In this document: positions 5,591 through 10,969 of the stretch, in pieces
How the letters are laid out: each line of letters begins with the position of its first letter
Numbering within the stretch: position 1 is the first letter of the stretch
Assembly: GCA_934130105.1 (NCBI GenBank)
Contig: CAKOXL010000032.1
Span: 1-10,969, forward strand
Length of the DNA: 10,969 nucleotides
Source: an uncultured Bacilli bacterium
GTDB taxonomy: Bacteria; Bacillota_I; Bacilli_A; RF39; UBA660
Direction of reading: 5' to 3'
The notes under the pieces: model-generated
What the model was told of the DNA's origin: nothing
Seen by the model: the letters and a program-made list of their open reading frames with translations, nothing else
Databases searched by the model: none
Translations under genes and position numbers: made by a program

Positions 5591-7906
5591 ATGATGGATA
5601 CTTTAGAAAAAGTTTCTAGCCTTACAGTTATTAAACGTAACGGTAAGAAAGTTAATTTTGATGGAGCAAAGATTGCATTAGCAATTAAGAAAGGATTTGA
5701 TCATGTAATCGTTGCTAATGGGGATGATGAAGAAAAAAAATATACAGAAAAAGATATTCAGATTGTATATAAAGAGGTTATCTCTAGAATTGAACATGAT
5801 TTTAAAGGACAAGAAAAGATTAAAATTGAACAAATCCAAGATTTGATTGAAGAATCTTTACAAAAAAAAGGATATAATGATGTTTATAGTCATTTTTCTG
5901 AGTATCGTGAAAGAAGAAATCAATCTAGATTATTATTTTCAGAAGAGAAAAAACTTCATAAATTTTTAAAAACTATTGAAGGTCTTGGTTTAAAATCAGC
6001 TAATGAAGATAACAACAAAAGAGAAAATGCCAATGTTGATGGTGATACAGCTATGGGAACTATGCTACAGTATGGTTCTACTGTTTCTAAAGAATTTGCT
6101 AAAAGCTATTTAATGAAGCCAAAATTCAGTGAAGCTCATGATAGTGGAGCAATTCATATTCATGATATGGATTTCTTACCAATGGGTACTACTACTTGTA
6201 TGCAAATTGAACTTGATAGATTATTTAAAGATGGTTTTTCAACAGGGCATGGTCATTTAAGAGAACCACAAGATATTATTAGCTATTCAGCACTTGCTGC
6301 GATTGCAGTTCAATCTAATCAAAATGATCAACATGGTGGACAAAGCATTCCGGCACTTGATTATTATTTAGCTCCTGGTGTACTTAAAACATTCAAAAAA
6401 CTATACAAGCAACAAATTTATGATTTATTAGATTATGAAGATATGTTAAGTTTTGTAAATATGGATAAGCTAGCAAAAGAAATCGATAAACTTACAAGTA
6501 TTGAATTTGATAAAACTATTTTTGATAACTATTGTAAAGATAGTGAAATATTAAAACAAGGATTCCATAAAGCTTATGATAAAGCATTAGCTAAAACTAA
6601 TCGTACAACATTCCAAGCTATGGAAGCATTCGTTCATAATTTAAATACAATGCATTCTAGAGCTGGAGCTCAAGTACCTTTTTCATCTGTTAACTTTGGT
6701 ACTGATACGTCTGCTGAAGGTAGAATGGTAATTAAAAATTTCTTGTTATCAACAGAAGAAGGCTTAGGAAAAGGAGAAACTCCAATCTTTCCTGTATCTA
6801 TCTTTAAAGTAAAAGAAGGAGTTAACTATAATCCAGAAGATAAAAATTATGATTTATTTAAACTAGCTTGTCGTGTATCTGCTAAGAGATTATTCCCTAA
6901 CTTCTCATTCTTAGATGCACCATTTAACTTAGAATATTATAAAGAAGGAGATTATCGTACAGAAGTAGGTTATATGGGTTGCCGTACTAGAGTTATGGCT
7001 GATGTAACTGATTTAGATAATCAAACTACAGGTGGTCGTGGTAATTTATCATTTACTTCAATTAACTTACCTAGAATTGGTATTAAACATGGTATTTGCT
7101 TAAAAGAAAGAGAAAAAGCAGATATGGAAGGTTTCTATCAAGAACTTGGTGAAATGATGGATTTAGTAAAAGACCAATTGTTAGAAAGATTTGAATTACA
7201 GTGTAGTAAACACCCTTATAACTTCCCATTCTTAATTGAACAAGGATTATGGGCTGGTGGTGAGAAACTAGGACCAAATGATAGATTAAGAAAATTATTA
7301 AAACATGGTACTTTAACTATTGGCTTTATTGGTCTTGCTGAAACATTAAAAGCTTTAATTGGTAAACATCATGGTGAAAGTGAAGAAGCTCAAAAATTAG
7401 GACTTGAGATTATTAAATTCATGAGAAATCGTTGTGATGAATATTGTAAAGAATATAACTTAAACTTTACTTTAATCGCAACTCCTGCTGAAGGATTAAG
7501 TGGTAGATTTGTAAATATTGATAAAGCTATTTATGGTAAAATTAAAGGTGTAACTGATAGAGATTATTATACAAATAGTTTCCATGTACCAGTTTATTAT
7601 AATACTAGTATTAAGAATAAATTATATACAGAAGCACCATACCATAATCTAACGAATGGTGGACATATTTCTTATATCGAATTAGATGGTGATACTGTAA
7701 ATAATGTAGAAGCATTTGAGAGTGTTATTCGTATGATGAAGGAAGCAGGAATTGGTTATGGAGCTATTAACCACCCAGTAGACAGAGACCCAGTATGTGG
7801 TTATGTTGGAATTATTAATGATGTTTGTCCAGGTTGTGGAAGACATGAATTTGAAGGTGTTCCAATGGAACATTTAAATGAAATTGGTTGCAACTGTGGT
7901 AGATAA
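5591..7906 (+). CDS. nrdD: Anaerobic (class III) ribonucleoside-triphosphate reductase, large part lacking the glycyl-radical domain
   Basis: This protein reduces ribonucleoside triphosphates to deoxyribonucleotides without oxygen. It has 771 residues. The ATG at 5591 is preceded by GAGGAG (5579-5584, 6 nt gap), and a second ATG at 5594 is equally possible. An ATP-cone (about 11-100, starting LTVIKRNGKKVNF) is the allosteric site. The catalytic barrel contains MGTTTCMQIEL with the active-site Cys203, HGGQSIPALDYYLAPG, and MGCRTRV with conserved Cys464. The C-terminus has a Cys-rich, probably zinc-binding segment: Cys736, Cys746, Cys749, Cys767 and Cys769, reading VCGYVGII, CPGCGR and GCNCGR. 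The chain ends there with tandem TAA TAA stops. The glycyl-radical motif (RVxGYL ... RVKH) normally fused after this segment is absent and is encoded by the next gene. CGYVG at 736-740 is not that motif, because it is followed by the Cys knuckle rather than by the conserved radical-loop tail. It is first in a three-gene operon with the radical subunit and the activase. Confidence 0.93.
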   Translation: MMDTLEKVSSLTVIKRNGKKVNFDGAKIALAIKKGFDHVIVANGDDEEKKYTEKDIQIVYKEVISRIEHDFKGQEKIKIEQIQDLIEESLQKKGYNDVYSHFSEYRERRNQSRLLFSEEKKLHKFLKTIEGLGLKSANEDNNKRENANVDGDTAMGTMLQYGSTVSKEFAKSYLMKPKFSEAHDSGAIHIHDMDFLPMGTTTCMQIELDRLFKDGFSTGHGHLREPQDIISYSALAAIAVQSNQNDQHGGQSIPALDYYLAPGVLKTFKKLYKQQIYDLLDYEDMLSFVNMDKLAKEIDKLTSIEFDKTIFDNYCKDSEILKQGFHKAYDKALAKTNRTTFQAMEAFVHNLNTMHSRAGAQVPFSSVNFGTDTSAEGRMVIKNFLLSTEEGLGKGETPIFPVSIFKVKEGVNYNPEDKNYDLFKLACRVSAKRLFPNFSFLDAPFNLEYYKEGDYRTEVGYMGCRTRVMADVTDLDNQTTGGRGNLSFTSINLPRIGIKHGICLKEREKADMEGFYQELGEMMDLVKDQLLERFELQCSKHPYNFPFLIEQGLWAGGEKLGPNDRLRKLLKHGTLTIGFIGLAETLKALIGKHHGESEEAQKLGLEIIKFMRNRCDEYCKEYNLNFTLIATPAEGLSGRFVNIDKAIYGKIKGVTDRDYYTNSFHVPVYYNTSIKNKLYTEAPYHNLTNGGHISYIELDGDTVNNVEAFESVIRMMKEAGIGYGAINHPVDRDPVCGYVGIINDVCPGCGRHEFEGVPMEHLNEIGCNCGR

Positions 7907-7942
7907 TAAATAGATAAATAAATAATAAAGGAGTGAATAAAA

Positions 7943-8113
7943 ATGGAAAAAATCGTAGGAGAAGGAGTAAAATTTGAAAGAATCAGAAGAGTAACTGGTT
8001 ATTTATCAGGAGATGTATCTCGTTTCAATAATGGAAAACGAGCAGAAGAGCATGATCGTGTAAAACATACTGGTATTAAAGAAGTTATAACTGATGCGAA
8101 GTGCAAGGCTTAA
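7943..8113 (+). CDS. Detached glycyl-radical domain of anaerobic ribonucleotide reductase
   Basis: This 56-residue protein corresponds to the C-terminal glycyl-radical domain of NrdD. It reads FERIRRVTGYLSG (11-23), then RFNNGKRAEEHDRVKH (27-42). It aligns in order with the RRVCGYLG ... GK..E...RVKH tail of fused NrdD enzymes, placing the radical on Gly19. The ATG at 7943 has an excellent SD (AAAGGAGTG, 7927-7935). It is in the same frame as nrdD, but in-frame stops at 7904, 7907, 7919 and 7934 lie between them, so it is translated on its own. After RVKH there is an unusual 14-residue tail (TGIKEVITDAKCKA). Its TAA shares one base with the ATG of nrdG. It should dock into the NrdD barrel near Cys203 and be activated by NrdG. 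GrcA/YfiD is a conceptual parallel, although GrcA supplements an intact enzyme, whereas here the large part lacks the domain. Confidence 0.88.
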   Translation: MEKIVGEGVKFERIRRVTGYLSGDVSRFNNGKRAEEHDRVKHTGIKEVITDAKCKA

Positions 8114-8673
8114 TGAAAATAAGACTTGCGGCATACTTACAACCGGATTCTATTGTAGATGGCGAAGGTATTAGAACAGTTATCTGGACACAAGGCTGTC
8201 CTCATAACTGTCTAGGTTGCCATAATCCAGAAACTCATGATTTAAAAGGTGGAGCATTAGTAGACTTAGAAGAAGTTTATGAGATTATTGATTCTCTAGA
8301 AGGTCAAACGGGAATTACCTTTTCTGGAGGAGATCCTTTTATGCAACCAAAAGAATGTAGTGAAATTGCTAAGTATGCTAGAAAAAAAGGCTATAATATT
8401 TGGGCTTATACTGGTTATACTTTTGAACAACTTTTAACGCTAGCTAAAACAAGAGGAGAAATTATGGACTTTCTAAAAGAAATTGATGTTTTGGTAGATG
8501 GTAAATTTGAACTAGCTAAGAAAAATTATCAAGCTATCTTTAGAGGCTCTTATAATCAAAGAATTATTGATGTTGCAAGTAGTTTAAAAGAAAAAAGAAC
8601 TATTCTTGTAGAAAAATATAATGCAAGCGAAAAGACTAGCAATAGAGAAAAACCAAGTGGATTATATATTTAA
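8113..8673 (+). CDS. nrdG: Anaerobic ribonucleotide reductase activating protein, radical SAM
   Basis: NrdG uses S-adenosylmethionine and a [4Fe-4S] cluster to abstract hydrogen from the reductase glycine, creating the glycyl radical. It has 186 residues. The signature CPHNCLGC gives the CxxxCxxC cluster ligands Cys29, Cys33 and Cys36. FSGGDP (70-75) is the SAM-binding GGE-type motif. GEGIRTVIWTQGC before the cluster and FRGSYNQR with DVASSLKE near the end are typical of the family. The ATG at 8113 overlaps the stop of the preceding small gene (taATG), implying translational coupling, and only a weak AAGG SD lies upstream. A GTG at 8101 in the same frame would add four residues but is less likely. 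It is the last gene of the operon and is followed by a strong terminator. Its direct substrate here should be the small glycyl-radical protein. Confidence 0.95.
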   Translation: MKIRLAAYLQPDSIVDGEGIRTVIWTQGCPHNCLGCHNPETHDLKGGALVDLEEVYEIIDSLEGQTGITFSGGDPFMQPKECSEIAKYARKKGYNIWAYTGYTFEQLLTLAKTRGEIMDFLKEIDVLVDGKFELAKKNYQAIFRGSYNQRIIDVASSLKEKRTILVEKYNASEKTSNREKPSGLYI

Positions 8674-8676
8674 ATG

Positions 8677-8705
8677 GTGAAGTTTTACTTCACTTTTTTC
8701 TTTTT
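8677..8705 (+). terminator. Intrinsic terminator of the nrd operon
   Basis: gtgaagt (8677-8683) and acttcac (8687-8693) form a perfect 7-bp stem with a ttt loop. It is followed by tttttt c tttttc. It starts 3 nt after the nrdG stop. Confidence 0.88.
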
Positions 8706-8878
8706 CTATTTATAACAGTTTGTATTAAAGGAGAAAATGTTTTTAAATAAAATTAGCATTATATGTTATTAAAAAATTTAACTTTAATAATTATAAAGCT
8801 TAACTATTTTGATAATATAATTTTCCTTTTTATATATTCAGAACTGAATCGTTTTATACTGTCTTAGTTAGAAAAATA

Positions 8879-8906
8879 TTGACAAATATTAAAAAATGTT
8901 TATAAT
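8879..8906 (+). promoter_or_regulatory. Near-consensus sigma-A-type promoter of the sigma-like/paralogue cassette
   Basis: TTGACA (8879-8884) and TATAAT (8901-8906) are both perfect, with a 16-nt spacer. It is the best promoter in the window. The predicted leader to the TTG at 8939 is about 25 nt. The stretch before it (8706-8878) is A+T-rich, and I see no gene or clear signal in it. Confidence 0.85.
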
Positions 8907-8938
8907 ATGTGTAATCAATTTTATAGGGGTTGATAAAG

Positions 8939-9835
8939 TTGAATAAGATTGAAAAATTTAAAAGAAAAATAGCAGCATATGATGAATTAAGCTTTAATGA
9001 AGCAAAGGAATTATTTGAACTTTTTAATAATATTACTGATGATAAATTAAAAAATCAATATCTTGAAAAAATTGTTTTGGGTACTTTATATGTTGTATGT
9101 GATTATATTGAAAGTAATCAGGAATTATTTAGTAGTATTTGTTGTGATCTTGATGATTTTATTTCTTCATTTTGTGAAGAGTGGATAGTATCTATAAAAA
9201 ATGGGTCTGTATTTAACAGAAGTTGTTTTGGTAACATGTTTACGAAGTCATTTTTTCTTAGGGTATCTAAAAACATGTCGCCTAATTTTTCGGTAGCTCA
9301 ACAATATGGAATTGATAGAGCATCATTTGTAACTTTATTCAAGAAGTATTTAGAACTTAATAGGCTAAATGATAAAGCTTCATTAGAAGATTTAGTCGGT
9401 GAAGATGCTTCAAGAATAAATAAATATTTAATAGTTTTATTTGATAAGATTTATGAAAGAAACGATTTATTTAAGGAAGATTTACCTATAGATGATTCTA
9501 AGTTACTTGGTTTTGTTGATACCTTTATAGATAGTGGAATATGTGATAAGTTAAATAATAATACTTTAGAAGAGGATGATTGCATTGATTCTGCAATAGA
9601 TAGCATTTTTTATAGCAGTTTTAGAAATGATATTGATGAAATGCAATTACCAGATAATTATAGAAAATTTATTGAAAAAAGATTTGGCTTTGATGGTGAA
9701 TGTAGAACTTTAGTTGATATTGCGGAAGAACTTAATTTTTCGATAGCAGAGGTTAAAAAAATAGAAGAAAAATCTTTGAAAAAGTTAAGATTTTGTAAAA
9801 GTGTTAAAAATTTTAATAGAAAGAAGGAATTTTAA
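8939..9835 (+). CDS. Divergent sigma-70-like transcription factor
   Basis: This is a 298-residue protein. I choose the TTG at 8939 because the SD AGGGG (8925-8929) is 9 nt upstream. An earlier in-frame TTG at 8930 would abut the SD and is not plausible. The C-terminus (about 237-284) is a recognisable sigma region 4: LPDNYRKFIEKRFGFDGE, then RTLVDIAEELNFSIAEVKKIEEKSL within a helix-turn-helix, ending LKKLR. This matches the pattern seen in group 1/2 sigma factors (RFGLDG, RTLEEIGEELGVSRERVRQIE). Residues about 36-112 resemble region 2 weakly (VLGTLYVVCDYIES, DLDDFISSFCEEW), and the -10-recognition part is hard to see. Residues 145-156 (KASLEDLVGEDA) may mark region 3. It may be an alternative sigma factor or a sigma-derived DNA-binding protein. 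It sits 1 nt before the next gene, so it heads an operon with the two paralogues. Region 4 is well supported; genuine sigma activity is uncertain. Confidence 0.7.
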   Translation: MNKIEKFKRKIAAYDELSFNEAKELFELFNNITDDKLKNQYLEKIVLGTLYVVCDYIESNQELFSSICCDLDDFISSFCEEWIVSIKNGSVFNRSCFGNMFTKSFFLRVSKNMSPNFSVAQQYGIDRASFVTLFKKYLELNRLNDKASLEDLVGEDASRINKYLIVLFDKIYERNDLFKEDLPIDDSKLLGFVDTFIDSGICDKLNNNTLEEDDCIDSAIDSIFYSSFRNDIDEMQLPDNYRKFIEKRFGFDGECRTLVDIAEELNFSIAEVKKIEEKSLKKLRFCKSVKNFNRKKEF

Positions 9836-9836
9836 T

Positions 9837-10370
9837 ATGTTAAAAATGTCTTTAAGAAAAATAAGAGGTAGCATCCAAGTATATCCGGAAAACTGGATTA
9901 ATGTGATGGAGACAAATTGTTATGCTTATGCATTAGGTCTTGATATAAAAGAAAATGATATTTGTAAATATGCTTATAGACCAGGTACTATTTCTGTTAA
10001 TAGAAAGTTATTTGTATATAAAGATGAAAAAGAAGAAATGTTACATTCAAAGTATTTATCTTATGATTCATTTATTGATAAATTAGAGAGTGATTTAGAA
10101 TGCTTAAACCTTGAATATCGTGAAGCTGGTCTAGGTGAACCAATTGATTCTGATGAGTGGAAGATTGCGTTACTAACTAGAAAAGATGATGATAGAATAA
10201 GAGATTTTCATTTTATAAGGCAAAATAGCGACGGAATATGGACTCAAAAAAAGGATTATTATTGTGGGATAGATACTGTAGATTGTGTTGACGAGACTGT
10301 TAAATATCCTGCTTATGGTCATTGGAAATCTTTTGAATATGGCAAATGTTATGTTCTTAAGAAAAAGTAG
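9837..10370 (+). CDS. Unknown protein, NCYAYAL/FHFIRQ family, paralogue A
   Basis: This is a 177-residue soluble protein. The ATG at 9837 has a good SD (AAGAAGGA, 9821-9828) and begins 1 nt after the sigma-like gene's stop, so the two are coupled. An ATG at 9846 (MSLRKIRG) is an alternative start that matches the paralogue better. Conserved blocks are YPENWIN (16-22), TNCYAYALGLDIKE with Cys28, PGTIS, EWKIALL, and DFHFIRQNSDGIWTQK with His125. A Cys in NCYAYAL plus a His in a DxHxxRQxxDGxWSHK block recalls uncharacterised bacterial proteins that could be papain-like cysteine hydrolases, but no enzyme is established here. Compared with the downstream copy, the second His (SHK) is replaced (TQK) and the NP motif is missing. 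This copy may therefore have lost or changed activity. There is no signal peptide or membrane segment. It terminates with TAG, the only non-TAA stop among these genes. Confidence 0.72.
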   Translation: MLKMSLRKIRGSIQVYPENWINVMETNCYAYALGLDIKENDICKYAYRPGTISVNRKLFVYKDEKEEMLHSKYLSYDSFIDKLESDLECLNLEYREAGLGEPIDSDEWKIALLTRKDDDRIRDFHFIRQNSDGIWTQKKDYYCGIDTVDCVDETVKYPAYGHWKSFEYGKCYVLKKK

Positions 10371-10393
10371 TAAGATATTAAGAATAAAATATA

Positions 10394-10915
10394 ATGAGTG
10401 TAATTAAGATACCCCTTACAGAAATTAGAGGAAAAATTCAAATGTATCCAGAAAATTGGATAAATACGAAAGAGACAAACTGTTATGCATATGCATTAGG
10501 TCTTGATATAAAAGAAAGTGATATTTGCCAAAATGCTTATCAACCTGGAACTATTTCAGAAACAGTAAATTTACGTCAATACGAATCATTTCCATACGAG
10601 ATGTTAATATCTGGTCTTGAAAATGATTTAGACGTTTTAGGTATTAATTATCGTTTGGTTAATCCGGATGAAAAACTTGAGTTAAATGAATGGAAAATAG
10701 CCCTGATGATAAAAAAATATTGCGATGGATTAGATAACTTTCATTTTTTGAGGCAAGATATGGATGGTATTTGGTCTCATAAGGTTGGTTACCAGTATAG
10801 AATTAGTAGAAAAGATTCGCTAAGCTGTATTATTAATAACCCTATTGATAGCCATTTTTTCTTTTATACCTATGATAAATGTTATGCTTTGAGTCTTAAC
10901 AAAAAATTTAAATAA
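10394..10915 (+). CDS. Unknown protein, NCYAYAL/FHFLRQ family, paralogue B
   Basis: This 173-residue protein is a tandem duplicate of the gene just upstream. Across the 47 N-terminal residues from TEIRG to PGTIS, 37 are identical, and 28 consecutive bases are identical (10490-10517 versus 9927-9954). It keeps the fuller motif set: NCYAYALGLDIKE with Cys30, EWKIALM, NFHFLRQDMDGIWSHK with His117 and His129, and NNPID near the C-terminus. Cys, His and a following Asp/Asn could form a papain-like triad, which is inference only. The start ATG at 10394 has no good SD, and the 23-nt gap to the preceding gene suggests translational coupling. The C-terminal third diverges more than the N-terminal part. 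No signal peptide is present and no terminator is visible after it. Confidence 0.72.
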   Translation: MSVIKIPLTEIRGKIQMYPENWINTKETNCYAYALGLDIKESDICQNAYQPGTISETVNLRQYESFPYEMLISGLENDLDVLGINYRLVNPDEKLELNEWKIALMIKKYCDGLDNFHFLRQDMDGIWSHKVGYQYRISRKDSLSCIINNPIDSHFFFYTYDKCYALSLNKKFK

Positions 10916-10921
10916 AAAATA

Positions 10922-10951
10922 CTTACATAAAAATTTAATTTATGCTATACT
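10922..10951 (+). promoter_or_regulatory. Promoter for a gene beyond the right edge
   Basis: TGCTATACT (10943-10951) is an extended -10 with one mismatch. cttaca (10922-10927) is a -35-like hexamer at an 18-nt spacer. It starts 7 nt after the last gene. The transcribed product lies outside the window. Confidence 0.5.
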
Positions 10952-10969
10952 TTATAAGTCGTGCAGAAA

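Noticed and set aside
7796..7810. CGYVG in the large NrdD as the glycyl-radical site
   Set aside because: It resembles the RVCGYLG of some NrdD enzymes. However, it is preceded by RDP rather than RRV and is followed by a CPGCGR knuckle instead of the conserved GK..E...RVKH tail. The full motif is in the next gene.
7904..7945. A sequencing frameshift or stop-codon readthrough joining nrdD and the glycyl-radical segment
   Set aside because: Both parts are in the same frame, so no indel is needed, and four in-frame stops (three TAA, one TGA), two of them in tandem, lie between them. The small gene also has its own strong SD and ATG. A single error or readthrough event cannot restore a fused protein.
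8101..8112. GTG start of nrdG at 8101
   Set aside because: The ATG at 8113 overlaps the preceding stop in the usual coupled way, and the protein from there begins exactly like other NrdG sequences.
8727..8772. Small open frame of 11 codons (ATG 8737) after AAAGGAG
   Set aside because: The SD-to-ATG spacing is only 3 nt, the peptide is 11 residues of low-complexity A/T-driven sequence, and no promoter precedes it.
8930..8938. TTG at 8930 as start of the sigma-like gene
   Set aside because: It directly abuts the AGGGG SD, leaving no spacer. The TTG at 8939 has the normal 9-nt distance.

Overview
This is a strongly A+T-rich bacterial segment. Protein content, Shine-Dalgarno (SD) sequences of the AGGAG/GGTGAT type, frequent TGnTATAAT promoters and almost exclusive TAA stops point to a low-GC Firmicutes/Bacilli lineage with an anaerobic lifestyle. 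An uncultured gut Bacilli or Erysipelotrichia-like genome would fit, but that placement is inference. TGA is never needed as a sense codon, so the standard bacterial code applies. All genes lie on the + strand, in several short transcription units separated by clear terminators.

Layout. (1) 1-450: a decayed IS200/IS605-type element. It keeps the last codons of tnpB, a structured omega-RNA-like 3' segment and a palindromic right end. (2) 526-1761: a secreted or surface protein with a TasA/SipW-type N-terminus, with its own promoter and terminator. (3) 1801-2969: a roughly 100-nt nested inverted repeat overlapping a promoter, then a TTG-started unknown two-helix membrane protein with a basic linker and three short acidic LDxL motifs. 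(4) 3079-5229: tex, an S1-domain nucleic-acid-binding protein. (5) 5230-5590: a very A+T-rich intergenic region with phased A-tracts and gtgta iterations. (6) 5591-8673: the anaerobic class III ribonucleotide reductase operon. (7) 8879-10915: a near-consensus promoter driving a divergent sigma-70-like protein followed by two tandem paralogues with an NCYAYALGLDI...FHF(L/I)RQ signature. (8) A new promoter at the right edge.

The most notable observation is that the ribonucleotide reductase is split. The 771-residue NrdD has the ATP-cone, the active-site Cys and the Cys-rich zinc region, but it stops before the glycyl-radical domain. That domain (RRVTGYL ... DRVKH) is encoded by its own 56-codon gene at 7943-8113. 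The small gene has a strong SD and lies in the same frame as nrdD, but four in-frame stop codons separate them. Its stop overlaps the ATG of nrdG, the radical-SAM activase. The three products should therefore form one dNTP-synthesis system in which the radical-bearing part is a detached small subunit, similar in concept to GrcA/YfiD for pyruvate formate-lyase.

The second notable cassette is the sigma-like protein (8939-9835), placed 1 nt before the first of two tandem, partly diverged paralogues. The paralogues carry a conserved Cys and His, possibly a papain-like fold. Their function is not recognised.
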